This document shows positions 17,940 to 26,709 of a DNA stretch of 64,000 nucleotides, in pieces; position 1 is the first letter of the stretch, and every line of letters begins with the position of its first letter. The notes under the pieces were generated by a model. The model was not told the DNA's origin. It made no database searches and worked only from the letters and a program-made list of their open reading frames with translations. Source of the stretch: Larsenimonas suaedae (GTDB taxonomy: Bacteria; Pseudomonadota; Gammaproteobacteria; Pseudomonadales; Halomonadaceae); contig NZ_JAMLJI010000002.1 of NCBI RefSeq assembly GCF_023712105.1, forward strand, positions 248,001 through 312,000, read 5' to 3'. Made by a program: the position numbers and the translations under genes.

Positions 17940-18581
17940 ATGACGTTACTGACTTCCGTGCTGCTTTCGGGCATGGAGAAAACCGTCAATCAGCTGTTGT
18001 CGCGTGACCCGGCAGCGGCCGAGCGACTCAATGCGCTGGCAGGGCTTCGCTTGGTGGTCTGCCTCGAACGCCCGAACATCAACACACGCATCAGCTTCGA
18101 TCCGTACGGGATTCATCTGAGCACGCTGCGCCACGTGCAGGAAAAGGACGCCGACATCCTGCTTGAGCTGTCGCCGGAAACGCTTGCAAGCCTCATGGGC
18201 GGCGCCGACATCAAGTATCTGATGTTCTCCGGCAAGCTGGCCGCACGCGGTCAGGTGGCTCGGCTCGAAGCGGTTCGGGCGCTGTTCATGGATCTGGACG
18301 TCGATTGGGAAGGCGCACTGGTCGAATGGTTCGGTGAGGTACCGGCCCACAGCCTTGCCACCGGCATTAAAAGCATCGGTCAGTTCGGCGTGCACTCCTC
18401 TCAAGCTCTTGGCCAGGACATCCAGGAATACATGCTTGAAGAAGCCCAGCTGATTGCCGGGCAATCCCAGTTCCACGTGGCTCGCGAGCATCTCACTCAG
18501 CTTCAGATCGCGATCGACCGGCTCGAGGCGCGCGTGACCGCCGTTCAGAAAAAGCTTCCCGAAGGAGGAGCCTCTTCGTGA
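17940..18581 (+). CDS. ubiJ: UbiJ, SCP2-domain ubiquinone biosynthesis accessory factor
   Basis: UbiJ binds isoprenoid quinone intermediates through an SCP2 fold and, with UbiK, helps assemble the soluble Ubi complex. The 213-residue reading from ATG 17940 begins [20 protein letters not shown]; an ATG at 17901 would add 13 residues but lacks a ribosome site. The SCP2 domain covers about residues 15-115, and a C-terminal coiled-coil (about 165-205) is the predicted UbiK contact. The gene overlaps ubiB by 4 nt. Confidence 0.9.
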   Translation: MTLLTSVLLSGMEKTVNQLLSRDPAAAERLNALAGLRLVVCLERPNINTRISFDPYGIHLSTLRHVQEKDADILLELSPETLASLMGGADIKYLMFSGKLAARGQVARLEAVRALFMDLDVDWEGALVEWFGEVPAHSLATGIKSIGQFGVHSSQALGQDIQEYMLEEAQLIAGQSQFHVAREHLTQLQIAIDRLEARVTAVQKKLPEGGASS

Positions 18582-20206
18582 AATTCGTGCGGCTGATGCG
18601 CATTCTCTGGACCGTGGCCCGTTATCGGCTTGACGCACTGGTGCCGGCCGAACGCCTGCCGCACATCGTCCGGTTAGTAATGACCGTATCGCCGCTCAAG
18701 CTGATTCCAAAGGGCCCGAAGTCTCGCGGAGAGCGCTTGCGACTCGCGCTTGAATCGCTCGGGCCCATCTTCATCAAATTCGGCCAGATGCTCTCGACCC
18801 GGCGCGATTTGCTTCCGCCGGATGTGGCCATCGAACTCAAGCGGCTGCAGGACCAGGTGCCGCCCTTCCCCAACGACGTTGCCCGCCAGACCGTCGAAGA
18901 GGAACTCGGTGCAAGCGTTGCCGACATTTTCGAAGAGTTCAGCCCTGACCCGCTGGCGTCGGCCTCCATCGCCCAGGTGCATGTGGCGCGTCTTCACACC
19001 GGCGAAGCCGTTGTAGTGAAGATCATTCGACCCGGCATCGACCGGGTGATGCGAAGCGACATCCAGCTTCTCTATACCTTTGCACGACTGCTTTTGAAGG
19101 TCTGGCCCGAAGGCAAGCGCCTTCGCCCGGTCGAGGTAGTGCGCGACTACGAGTCGACCCTGTTCGATGAGCTCGATCTTTTGAAGGAAGCCGCCAACAC
19201 CTCCCAGCTCAAGCGAAATTTTCTGCACTCGCCGCTTTTGTACGTGCCAACCATTCACTGGTCCTTGAGCCGCAAGCGCGTCATGGTGCAGGAGCGCATC
19301 GAGGGCATTCCGGTGGCCGAAACCGAATCGCTCAAGGCGCTCGGCATCGATTTGAAGAAGCTGGCCGAGCGAGGCGTGGAGATCTTTTTCACCCAGGTCT
19401 TTCGCGACAACTTCTTTCATGCCGACATGCATCCGGGCAACATCTTCGTCTCCGCCGAGCACCCGCATGACCCGCAGTACATCGCGATCGACTGCGGCAT
19501 CGTCGGCAGCCTGACCCGGGAAGATCAGGATTATCTGGCCCGTAATATCCTGGCGTTTTTCAGACAGGATTATTACGAAGTCGCAATGCTTCACATCGAA
19601 TCAGGCTGGGTCGGTGAAGACACCCGTGCCAATGAGTTCGCTGCGGCCATTCGGTCCGTGTGTGAGCCGATTCTCGAAAAGCCGCTCAAGGATATCTCCT
19701 TCGGCCAGGTCTTGATGGGGCTTTTCCAGACAGCCCAGCGCTTCAACATGGAAGTCCAGCCCCAGCTGGTACTGCTTCAGAAGACGCTTTTGAACATCGA
19801 GGGGCTCGGACGCCAGCTTTACCCGGACCTTGATCTGTGGCACACCGCCAAACCCTTTCTAGAACAGTGGATGAAAGAACGCGCAGGCCCCAAGGGGTTC
19901 TGGAGCGAGCTTCAAAAGCAGGCGCCGGATCTCGTTCAACGCCTGCCGGGCCTGCCGGTGCTTGCCCATCAGGCCTTGTCTCAGGTCGAAAGCGAGCGCA
20001 AGGAACGTCAGCAGCAAACCAAGGCACTGACTGAACTTCAGACCCAGTTCACGATGGCTCGCAAGGGAACTCGAAAGCTCCGGATCGGTCTCATCCTCAT
20101 TGCACTCGCGGTGGGATGGGCGCCCCTGATCGAGTGGGCCGAACAACAGCCTCCCGGCGTGCTGATTGCCGGCGCCATCGGGCTTATACTGTTGCTCTGG
20201 CGCTAA
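18578..20206 (+). CDS. ubiB: UbiB, atypical kinase/ATPase of ubiquinone biosynthesis
   Basis: Membrane-bound ADCK/UbiB-family ATPase needed for ubiquinone synthesis, thought to extract lipid intermediates from the membrane. 542 residues; the family KxGQ motif is [18 protein letters not shown] (near residue 66), the Ala-rich loop is ASASIAQVH, and [10 protein letters not shown] with IDCGIVG are the catalytic and metal-binding segments. Two C-terminal membrane helices occupy about 499-540. The start is GTG at 18578 overlapping the ubiJ stop, with a very strong GAAGGAGGAG site. Confidence 0.96.
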   Translation: MKFVRLMRILWTVARYRLDALVPAERLPHIVRLVMTVSPLKLIPKGPKSRGERLRLALESLGPIFIKFGQMLSTRRDLLPPDVAIELKRLQDQVPPFPNDVARQTVEEELGASVADIFEEFSPDPLASASIAQVHVARLHTGEAVVVKIIRPGIDRVMRSDIQLLYTFARLLLKVWPEGKRLRPVEVVRDYESTLFDELDLLKEAANTSQLKRNFLHSPLLYVPTIHWSLSRKRVMVQERIEGIPVAETESLKALGIDLKKLAERGVEIFFTQVFRDNFFHADMHPGNIFVSAEHPHDPQYIAIDCGIVGSLTREDQDYLARNILAFFRQDYYEVAMLHIESGWVGEDTRANEFAAAIRSVCEPILEKPLKDISFGQVLMGLFQTAQRFNMEVQPQLVLLQKTLLNIEGLGRQLYPDLDLWHTAKPFLEQWMKERAGPKGFWSELQKQAPDLVQRLPGLPVLAHQALSQVESERKERQQQTKALTELQTQFTMARKGTRKLRIGLILIALAVGWAPLIEWAEQQPPGVLIAGAIGLILLLWR

Positions 20207-20269
20207 TGCCGAGTACGTTACCGGCCCCCGCCATTCACGCTAAACCGCGACATGTTTAACAGGGATTTC

Positions 20270-20623
20270 ATGAACGACGCCCATAATGACGATATTCTAG
20301 AGCGCTTGGCTGATGTTCTGAACGAACGACGTCATGGCGACCCTGACCACTCGTACGTGGCCAAGCTTCACCAGAAGGGTCTCAACAAGATTCTCGAGAA
20401 AGTGGGCGAAGAAGCGACCGAGACCATTCTTGCGGCCAAGGACGCGCACCTTGGCAGTGCGGAAAAGGCGTCTCTGGTCAGCGAAACCGCCGATCTCTGG
20501 TTTCATAGCTTGGTCATGCTCTCGCACCTGGATATTTCCCATCAGGACGTACTGAATGAGCTGGCGCGCCGTTTCGACGTTTCAGGGCTGGAAGAAAAGG
20601 CCTCACGCGTCAAGGATCACTGA
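20270..20623 (+). CDS. hisE: HisE, phosphoribosyl-ATP diphosphatase
   Basis: Second step of histidine biosynthesis: PR-ATP to PR-AMP and diphosphate. The ATG at 20270 (AGGGA 5-6 nt upstream) gives 117 residues; an ATG at 20252 has no ribosome site. The all-alpha MazG-like fold shows the conserved [19 protein letters not shown] and the ETADLWFH metal-binding residues. In pseudomonads hisI (PR-AMP cyclohydrolase) sits between ubiB and hisE; here only 63 nt separate them and hisI is missing from the site. Confidence 0.95.
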   Translation: MNDAHNDDILERLADVLNERRHGDPDHSYVAKLHQKGLNKILEKVGEEATETILAAKDAHLGSAEKASLVSETADLWFHSLVMLSHLDISHQDVLNELARRFDVSGLEEKASRVKDH

Positions 20624-20662
20624 CGAATAGACCAATGCGGCCACGGCCGCCAGGAGCAGACG

Positions 20663-20908
20663 ATGTTAGGTGGTATCAGTATTTGGCAGCTTCTTATCGT
20701 GCTTGGAATCATCATCCTGATTTTCGGCACCAAAAAACTACGTAACCTGGGCGGCGATGTGGGCTCTGCGGTCAAGGGCTTCAAGGACGCCGTCAACGAT
20801 GGTGAAAAGGACGCCGAGCACCAGCACAAGGTGCAAAAGGACAGCGACGGCACCAGCCACACCTACACCCAGGAACATACGTCCGAACAGCACGACACCC
20901 GGAAGTAA
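20663..20908 (+). CDS. tatA: TatA, twin-arginine translocase pore subunit
   Basis: TatA oligomerises to move folded proteins across the inner membrane. The 81-residue protein has an N-terminal membrane helix (about residues 4-20), the FG hinge of [11 protein letters not shown], an amphipathic helix ([12 protein letters not shown]) and a charged, His/Lys-rich tail. A GGAG site precedes the ATG. tatB starts 3 nt downstream. Confidence 0.96.
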   Translation: MLGGISIWQLLIVLGIIILIFGTKKLRNLGGDVGSAVKGFKDAVNDGEKDAEHQHKVQKDSDGTSHTYTQEHTSEQHDTRK

Positions 20909-20911
20909 GCC

Positions 20912-21340
20912 ATGTTCGATGTCGGCTTTTTCGAACTGATGGTGATCGGTGTGATCGCGCTTTTAGTGCTCGGCCCCGAGCGGCTGCCGGTTGCGGCACG
21001 TACGGCCGGGCTCTGGATCGGTCGCATCAAGCGTACGGTGTCCAATGTTCAGCAGGACATTTCATCTCAGCTGGAAGCGGAAGAGCTTCGTCGCAAGATG
21101 AAAGAGCATGAAGATGCGTTCTCCTCCAGCATGGACGGCTTCAAGCGCGATACCGAAGAGTCGCTGGGCCACTACCAGGGTCCGAGCGGTAACTCACGCT
21201 CAGCCAGGCCTTCTGCATACTCACCACAGCCGGCCTCGAACGCGGGCACCGAACACGTGGATGATTCGAGTGCACGCGTAAGCCCACATTCTGAAACGGC
21301 CGACACGACGCCCTCTGACAAGCCTTACAAGGATATTTAA
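20912..21340 (+). CDS. tatB: TatB, twin-arginine translocase receptor subunit
   Basis: TatB forms the signal-peptide receptor with TatC. The 142-residue protein begins MFDVGFFELMVIGVIALLVLGPERLP, the conserved membrane helix and hinge, followed by an amphipathic helix (about residues 22-60) and a long Ser/Pro-rich tail of low complexity. It lies between tatA (3-nt gap) and tatC (5-nt gap). Confidence 0.96.
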   Translation: MFDVGFFELMVIGVIALLVLGPERLPVAARTAGLWIGRIKRTVSNVQQDISSQLEAEELRRKMKEHEDAFSSSMDGFKRDTEESLGHYQGPSGNSRSARPSAYSPQPASNAGTEHVDDSSARVSPHSETADTTPSDKPYKDI

Positions 21341-21345
21341 GCGCG

Positions 21346-22113
21346 ATGAGTTCCCCCGAGGATTCCGATCAGCCCATGCCCTTGATCGAACATCTGGTCG
21401 AACTACGATCGCGGTTACTGAAAGCGGTCGTGGTCATTCTTGTACTGTTTCTGGGCCTTTATGGCTTCTCGAACGACCTGTACGAGTTCATCGCACGCCC
21501 CTTGATCGGGCTGATGCCCCCCGGCTCGCAGATGATCGCGACCGAAGTGGCCTCCCCGTTTCTGGCGCCGTTCAAGCTGACCCTTGTGGCCGCCCTTTTC
21601 GCGGCGGTGCCGTTTCTTCTGTATCAAGCCTGGGCGTTTATCGCCCCGGGGCTTTATACCCACGAAAAGAAGCTGGCCGTTCCGATTCTCGGCTCGAGCG
21701 TACTGCTGTTCTACGCAGGCGCTGTATTTGCGTATTTCGTGGTTTTTCCGATTCTATTCAAGTTCTTCACGACCGCCGCGCCTGAAGGCGTTCAGGTCAT
21801 GACCGACATCAATGCGTACCTGAACTTCGTGCTGAAGCTGTTTTTTGCGTTCGGCGTGGCGTTCGAAATCCCAATCGCCACGTTTTTGCTGATCTTGACC
21901 GGCGCCACCGATGTAAAAACGCTCTCCAAGAAGCGCCCTTATGTGGTTCTTGGGTGCTTTGTGGTCGGCATGCTGTTGACCCCTCCGGATGTAGTGTCCC
22001 AGAGCCTGCTGGCCATTCCGATGTGGCTGTTGTTCGAGGTGGGCATTCTGTTCGGCCGGTGCGTGAAACGCCAGCGCGGCGGGCGCGCCGAGGTTACCGA
22101 CAACGCCCGATAG
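21346..22113 (+). CDS. tatC: TatC, twin-arginine translocase core subunit
   Basis: Polytopic core of the Tat receptor that binds the twin-arginine motif. 255 residues with six predicted membrane helices; the conserved HLVELRSRLLKAV N-terminus, the first periplasmic loop and the FxxPGLYTHEKK region (FIAPGLYTHEKK, near residue 100) are clear. Its stop is 4 nt from the elbB stop, so the two genes converge without a visible terminator. Confidence 0.97.
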   Translation: MSSPEDSDQPMPLIEHLVELRSRLLKAVVVILVLFLGLYGFSNDLYEFIARPLIGLMPPGSQMIATEVASPFLAPFKLTLVAALFAAVPFLLYQAWAFIAPGLYTHEKKLAVPILGSSVLLFYAGAVFAYFVVFPILFKFFTTAAPEGVQVMTDINAYLNFVLKLFFAFGVAFEIPIATFLLILTGATDVKTLSKKRPYVVLGCFVVGMLLTPPDVVSQSLLAIPMWLLFEVGILFGRCVKRQRGGRAEVTDNAR

Positions 22114-22117
22114 TGGC

Positions 22118-22777
22118 TCAACGCATGAGTTCAGCGACCTTGTCGACCAGCTTGAAGATCCCCTTGGACGCCTCGTCCAGGTTCTCGGCCAGAAGATAGG
22201 CCGGCGTGGTGACCACGCGGTGCTCGTGGTCAACCACGATATTATCGACACTGCAGCTTCGGTGAAGCCCACCCATCGAACTGATGGCGCCTGCGATGCT
22301 TGCATCATCCCCGATCGTGACCGGCACACTGCCACTGAGCATCTTCGGCACCATGACCGGGGCGATGCACATCAACCCAATCGGCTTTTTGGCCTCGAAA
22401 AACGGCCGCACCTTTTCCACCAGCTCAGGCAGAACCGTAATGCTGTCGCCGCTGATGGCGAAGTCACACAGATTCTTGGCCGCTCCGAACCCGCCCGGCA
22501 CAATGATTGCATCGAACTGCTCAGGGTCCAGCGCATCCAGCGCCTCGATGTTCCCACGCGCCAGGCGCGCCGATTCCGTAAGCACATTGCGTGTTTCACC
22601 CTGCATTGCCTGCTCGGTGCGATGGTCGATCACATCGTGCTGCTCGATGTCAGGTGCGAAACATGTGAAGGGAATCTTGAGTTGATCAAGACGCAGCAGG
22701 GTCAGTGTCGTCTCATAGATTTCGGACCCGTCGAGGTACCCGCAGCCTGCCAGTACTACGGCAACATTCTTGTTCAT
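22118..22777 (-). CDS. elbB: ElbB, DJ-1/PfpI-family glyoxalase-like protein
   Basis: A 219-residue class I glutamine-amidotransferase-like protein of the ElbB (isoprenoid biosynthesis protein with amidotransferase-like domain) group; E. coli ElbB has weak glyoxalase activity and its true role is unclear. The opening VAVVLAGCGYLDGSEIYE, PGGFGAAKNL and the nucleophile region GLMCIAPVM are characteristic. ATG at 22777 is preferred (AAAGG 6 nt upstream) over an in-frame TTG at 22783. Convergent with tatC. Confidence 0.9.
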   Translation of the reverse strand: MNKNVAVVLAGCGYLDGSEIYETTLTLLRLDQLKIPFTCFAPDIEQHDVIDHRTEQAMQGETRNVLTESARLARGNIEALDALDPEQFDAIIVPGGFGAAKNLCDFAISGDSITVLPELVEKVRPFFEAKKPIGLMCIAPVMVPKMLSGSVPVTIGDDASIAGAISSMGGLHRSCSVDNIVVDHEHRVVTTPAYLLAENLDEASKGIFKLVDKVAELMR

Positions 22778-22955
22778 AAGCAACCTTTGAAAACAGTGGG
22801 TGATACGTCGATATGTTCATACGACCGTGGTATCGGTTTCCTCAGTATGGCCGATAACATAAAAAGGAGGGAATGGCGTTGATGACGTATGCTGAACCTA
22901 CACTTTAATGAACCGCTTGAACACGCGCAAAGGCCTGAAAAAGCCTGACACGGCA

Positions 22956-22972
22956 GTGTCACAGAACTGACG
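22956..22972 (+). promoter_or_regulatory. Candidate Pho box upstream of ppk1
   Basis: GTGTCACAGAACTGACG matches 12 of 17 positions of the PhoB box CTGTCATAAAACTGTCA, with two 11-bp-phased half-sites. TTACAT at 22987-22992 could serve as -10, placing the start just upstream of ppk1. The match is moderate and could be chance. Confidence 0.35.
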
Positions 22973-23015
22973 TAAACTGCGCGCACTTACATTCAGGCAT
23001 CTTCAAGGGCTACCG

Positions 23016-25220
23016 ATGAGCACAAAACCCACGTCCACACCCGAGGCCTCATCGACGTCCGACAGCGACGGTGGAAACGAGACCCCGCCACTGCGCGTCA
23101 ACCGGACAAAGGTCGGCATCCGGGCGCGACCGGCCCCTGACGGGGATATGGCGCTGACCCATCCCCAGCTTTACTTCAACCGTGAAATATCCACGCTGCA
23201 GTTTCATATTCGTGTGCTCGAACAGGCGCTTGACGACGCCCACCCGATTCTAAACCGCGTCATGTTCCTGCTGATCTTCTCCTCGAACCTCGATGAGTTT
23301 TTCGAAATTCGTGTGGCCGGTCTCAAGCAGGCGCTGCTGATCGATGAACATGCGCACAGCCGGGACGGCCAGACCTACCAACAAACGCTCAATGAAATTT
23401 CAGACATCGCCCATGAGCACGTCGCGCGCCAATACCAGATTTTGAATGACGTTCTGATCCCGGCACTCGAGCAGGAAAATGTCCGCTTTCTTCGACGAAG
23501 CCGCTGGACCAAGGCCCAGAAGGACTGGGTCTCCGACTATTTTTACCGTGAGATTCAGCCCGTCATCAGCCCGATCGGGCTTGATCCGTCGCACCCCTTT
23601 CCGCGCCTGGTCAACAAGAGCCTCAATTTCATTGTCGAACTCGAAGGCAGCGACGCCTTCGGACGCTCGGGCGGCCTGGCGATCATTCCGGCGCCGCGCT
23701 CACTGCCCCGCCTGATCCGCTTTCCAGAGGCCATCAGTGGTAATGGCAGCGTCGACTACGCGTTTTTGTCGTCGATGATTCACGCCCACGCGGACGCGCT
23801 GTTCCCGGGCATGACGATCAAGGGCTGCTACCAGTTTCGCCTGACCCGCAACGCCGACCTCTCCGTCAATCCGGAAGAGGTGTCGGATCTGGCCTCGGCT
23901 CTCAAGGGCGAGCTACTGGCGAGGCGCTATGGCGATGGTGTGCGACTTGAAATCGCCAACAACTGCCCGGCGCACCTCGCCGATTTCCTGCTCAATCAAT
24001 TCGGCCTCATGGACCAGGACCTCTACCTGGTCGATGGCCCGGTCAACTTGAGCCGCATGATGGCAGTCATCAATGACACGCACCGCTCCGATCTACTGTA
24101 CGGTCCGTTCGTTCCGGGGCTACCCAAGCCACTCAAGCACCGACGTGGCAGCTATTTCGACGCGGTGGCTCAGGACGACATTCTGCTTCACCATCCCTAT
24201 CAATCGTTTGCGCCAGTCGAGCATTGGCTGAAGGAAGCCGCAAGCGACCCCAATGTGCTTGCGATCAAGCAGACGCTGTACCGCACCGGCCCCCATTCCG
24301 AAATCGTCAGCGCGCTGGCCGATGCCGCACGTAACGGCAAGGAAGTGACCGTGGTGATCGAACTTCGGGCACGCTTTGATGAGGCGGATAACATTGAGCT
24401 TGCCTCACGGCTTCAGGAAGCCGGGGCGAACGTCATCTACGGCATGATGGACTTCAAGATCCATGCCAAGCTGATGCACATGGTGCGTCGCGAGCAGGGC
24501 GAACTTCGTCATTACGCGCATCTGGGCACCGGCAACTACCACGCGACAACCGCCAAGCTCTACACCGATTACAGCCTGCTGACGGCCGATCACAAGCTCT
24601 GCCGGGACGTTCACCTCATATTCCAGCAGATCGCCGGCATGGGCCAGCCACGGCAAACTCACTACCTACTGCATGCCCCCTTCACGCTGCACAGCACCCT
24701 GATCGAGTTGATCGACCGTGAGATCGAGCACGTCAAGCGTGGCTGCAAGGGGTATATCCTGTTCAAGTGCAACTCGCTGACCGAGCCGCGCCTTATCCAG
24801 GCGCTTTATAGAGCCTCTCAGGCCGGCATCGAGTGCGACCTGATCATTCGCAGCACCTGTTGTCTGCGCCCGGGCGTGGAGGGCGTGTCAGACAACATCC
24901 GCGTACGCTCGATCGTGGGGCGGTTTCTCGAACACACCCGCGTCTATTATTTCCGCAATGCCAATCGCCCTCAGCTCTGGTGCGGCAGTGCAGATGCCAT
25001 GGAGCGCAACATGTTCCATCGGGTCGAGAGCTGCTTTCCGGTACTCAATCAAAAGCTCGCCCGTCAGATCAAAAAGGACATGGACACGTACCTGCTCGAC
25101 AACTGTCAGAGCTGGCAGCTCTGCGCCGATGGCCACTACGAACGCTCGACACCATCCGGCGATGAAGAGGCCATCAGCGCGCAAGAGACGCTGCTCTATG
25201 CGTACGCGTTAAAACGCTAG
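23016..25220 (+). CDS. ppk1: Polyphosphate kinase PPK1
   Basis: Makes long-chain polyphosphate from ATP, reversibly. The 734-residue protein has the N-terminal, head and two phospholipase-D-like domains. The phospho-accepting His is in DFKIHAKLMHMVRR (about residue 483), and a second conserved His is in the CCLRPGVEGVSDNIRVRSIVGRFLEHTRVYYF segment. The first 45 residues form a charged tail beyond the usual family start. Unlike the common ppk-ppx pairing, ppx lies 6 kb away. The 3' end overlaps the DAHP synthase stop by 12 nt. Confidence 0.96.
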   Translation: MSTKPTSTPEASSTSDSDGGNETPPLRVNRTKVGIRARPAPDGDMALTHPQLYFNREISTLQFHIRVLEQALDDAHPILNRVMFLLIFSSNLDEFFEIRVAGLKQALLIDEHAHSRDGQTYQQTLNEISDIAHEHVARQYQILNDVLIPALEQENVRFLRRSRWTKAQKDWVSDYFYREIQPVISPIGLDPSHPFPRLVNKSLNFIVELEGSDAFGRSGGLAIIPAPRSLPRLIRFPEAISGNGSVDYAFLSSMIHAHADALFPGMTIKGCYQFRLTRNADLSVNPEEVSDLASALKGELLARRYGDGVRLEIANNCPAHLADFLLNQFGLMDQDLYLVDGPVNLSRMMAVINDTHRSDLLYGPFVPGLPKPLKHRRGSYFDAVAQDDILLHHPYQSFAPVEHWLKEAASDPNVLAIKQTLYRTGPHSEIVSALADAARNGKEVTVVIELRARFDEADNIELASRLQEAGANVIYGMMDFKIHAKLMHMVRREQGELRHYAHLGTGNYHATTAKLYTDYSLLTADHKLCRDVHLIFQQIAGMGQPRQTHYLLHAPFTLHSTLIELIDREIEHVKRGCKGYILFKCNSLTEPRLIQALYRASQAGIECDLIIRSTCCLRPGVEGVSDNIRVRSIVGRFLEHTRVYYFRNANRPQLWCGSADAMERNMFHRVESCFPVLNQKLARQIKKDMDTYLLDNCQSWQLCADGHYERSTPSGDEEAISAQETLLYAYALKR

Positions 25221-26267
25221 CTCGGTGTTGGAGGCGGCCAGCGCGGTCGCCATCTGACGCAGCAGCTGCTCGGTGTGCGCCCAGCCGAGGCAGCCATCCG
25301 TCACGGACTGCCCATAACGAAGCCCGTTTGCAGTAATGGGCTGCTTGCCCTCTTCGATGAAGCTTTCAAGCATCACCGCGCACAGTGCCTTGTTACCCCG
25401 AACGCGCTGAGACACCACATGCGCCAGAACATCGGGCTGGCGCGCCGGGTCCTTGCCGCTGTTGGCATGGGAGCAATCCACCATCAGTGCGGCAGGTGCC
25501 CCACTTTGGCTCAGGCAGTGCTGAGCGCTGGCAACACTTGCAGCGTCGAAGTTGGGTCCTTGATCACCCCCTCGCAGCACCAGATGCGTATGCGGGTTCC
25601 CCTGGGTCAGCACACTGGACATCACACCGTGACCATCGACCCCGAAGCTGTGATGGGCGTAAGCGGCGCTTTGCATTGCATCAGCCGCGATTTGAACGCT
25701 GCCGCTCGTGGCGTTCTTGAAGCCAACCGGGAAATCGAGGCCACTGACCAACTCCCGATGGACCTGTGACTCGGTGGTACGGGCGCCAATGGCTGCCCAT
25801 GAGAGAATATCGTCGAGGTAGTGCGTGACCACCGGGCTTAAAAGCTCTGTCGACACCGGCAAGCCCAGTGACGCGATGTCGATCATCAATTCCCGAGCCT
25901 GACGAAGCCCTTCCGACATGTCGTGCGACCCATCCAGGTGCGGATCATAGACCAGTCCCTTCCACCCCGTAATCGTGCGCGGCTTTTCAACGTAGACCCG
26001 CATGACCAGCAGCAGTCGAGCCGATAGATGCTGATTCAGGGAGGCCAGGCGCTGCGCATAGTCAAGTGCTGCAACAGGGTCGTGCACAGAGCACGGACCA
26101 ACGACCACCAGCATGCGATCGTCCCTACCGGCAAGAATCTCTGCAATGGCTGCGCGTTGCTTGCGGATTTGCGTCTGGAGGGCGTCACTCAACGGCATGG
26201 CCGCCTTCAGATCGCGAGAAGAAGGAAGCGAGGTATGGGATAGAGCGGAAGGTGTATCGGCAGACAT
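25209..26267 (-). CDS. DAHP synthase, class I (AroF/AroG/AroH type)
   Basis: First step of the shikimate pathway: phosphoenolpyruvate plus erythrose 4-phosphate to DAHP. The 352-residue protein carries VVVGPCSVHDP (near residue 54), RVYVEKPRTITGWKGLV (PEP binding), KNATSGSVQIAADA, HLVLRGG and the metal ligands in VDCSHANSGKDP. These place it in the microbial class I family; I cannot tell Phe-, Tyr- or Trp-sensitive type by eye, so I give no symbol. Its 5' region holds an apparent aromatic attenuator and a coupled short frame. AGGA of the ribosome site overlaps the stop of that frame. Confidence 0.95.
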   Translation of the reverse strand: MSADTPSALSHTSLPSSRDLKAAMPLSDALQTQIRKQRAAIAEILAGRDDRMLVVVGPCSVHDPVAALDYAQRLASLNQHLSARLLLVMRVYVEKPRTITGWKGLVYDPHLDGSHDMSEGLRQARELMIDIASLGLPVSTELLSPVVTHYLDDILSWAAIGARTTESQVHRELVSGLDFPVGFKNATSGSVQIAADAMQSAAYAHHSFGVDGHGVMSSVLTQGNPHTHLVLRGGDQGPNFDAASVASAQHCLSQSGAPAALMVDCSHANSGKDPARQPDVLAHVVSQRVRGNKALCAVMLESFIEEGKQPITANGLRYGQSVTDGCLGWAHTEQLLRQMATALAASNTELAF

Positions 26268-26279
26268 GGGAAAATTCCT

Positions 26280-26378
26280 TTATGAGCGTTGAGATAATGA
26301 GGACGGCAGACGACTGGGATCGATCACGACCCAAAAGGCACCGCGGGCAAACAGGGCACAAGCATTGAAATACGTCAT
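26280..26378 (-). CDS. Short 32-codon frame coupled to DAHP synthase
   Basis: ATG at 26378 has GGAG 9 nt upstream; the frame starts MTYFNACALF and includes Tyr3, Phe4, Phe10, Phe17 and Trp18. Its TAA is 12 nt before the DAHP synthase ATG and directly abuts AGGA, so translation of the two is probably coupled. It lies downstream of the attenuator terminator, so it is made only from read-through transcripts or from an internal promoter. It could be a second leader peptide. No homology is recognised. Confidence 0.5.
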   Translation of the reverse strand: MTYFNACALFARGAFWVVIDPSRLPSSLSQRS

Positions 26379-26429
26379 GGTCCAATCTCCGTTATTGAGT
26401 TATAGAAGTGCAAACAGCGTACAAACGAA

Positions 26430-26464
26430 AAACCCCCTGACCGGGCAAGCCGATCAGGGGGTTT
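26430..26464 (-). terminator. Attenuator terminator upstream of DAHP synthase
   Basis: On the minus strand AAACCCCCTGA (26464-26454) pairs with TCAGGGGGTTT (26440-26430), and the stem can extend by a T-G wobble and CGG/CCG to a CTTGC loop. It is followed by TTTTTCG. It lies 163 nt upstream of the enzyme start and has no upstream full-length gene to terminate within 600 nt, as expected for an attenuator. Confidence 0.8.
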
Positions 26465-26528
26465 GATACTCGGCTGCCCGTTAAACGATTCGGGCGGCCT
26501 ATGCAGTGCATTACATCAGGCGCGCCCG
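26442..26528 (-). promoter_or_regulatory. Attenuator pairing segments 1-4
   Basis: Four segments in 5' to 3' order on the minus strand: 1, CGGGCGCGCC (26528-26519, in the last codons of the leader); 2, GGCCGCCCG (26499-26491); 3, CGGGCAGCCGA (26480-26470); 4, TCGGCTTGCCCG (26453-26442, in the terminator apex). 1:2 makes 9 pairs with one bulge, 2:3 makes 8 pairs with one mismatch, 3:4 makes 11 pairs with one bulge. Neighbouring pairings exclude each other, and 3:4 competes with the terminator. If a ribosome stalls early in the Tyr-Trp run, segment 1 stays free, 1:2 forms, 3:4 forms and transcription continues; if it reaches the stop codon it covers 1, 2:3 forms and the terminator folds. Confidence 0.7.
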
Positions 26529-26626
26529 TCCATAAACCAATACCAATAGCCGATCATTGCAGCGTCAACGCCAGTGGCGTTTGCTTCAATGAAGGCGTTA
26601 TTGACGTGGGCTTGGTTTATCATCAT
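26516..26626 (-). CDS. Aromatic-rich leader peptide (YWYWF)
   Basis: A 36-codon frame whose last 13 codons read MIGYWYWFMDGRA. Five consecutive aromatic codons (Tyr, Trp, Tyr, Trp, Phe at 26548-26534) lie just before segment 1 of the attenuator, and the TGA is at 26518-26516. Possible starts are ATG at 26638, 26626, 26623 or 26557. None has a good ribosome site, which is the main weakness. Function as a sensor of charged tRNA-Tyr, -Trp and -Phe is inferred from codon content and position. Confidence 0.6.
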   Translation of the reverse strand: MMINQAHVNNAFIEANATGVDAAMIGYWYWFMDGRA

Positions 26627-26709
26627 CGGGCAAGTCATCAGTTATTTGGATCTATCCAGAGCTTAAGCAGTTGTCCTGCTGGGTCCTGCATCGAGAAACA
26701 GGCACTGAA

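Noticed and set aside
22873-22908. 11-codon frame after an AAGGAGG motif upstream of ppk1
   Set aside because: Ribosome motif is only 2 nt from the ATG and the peptide is uninformative.
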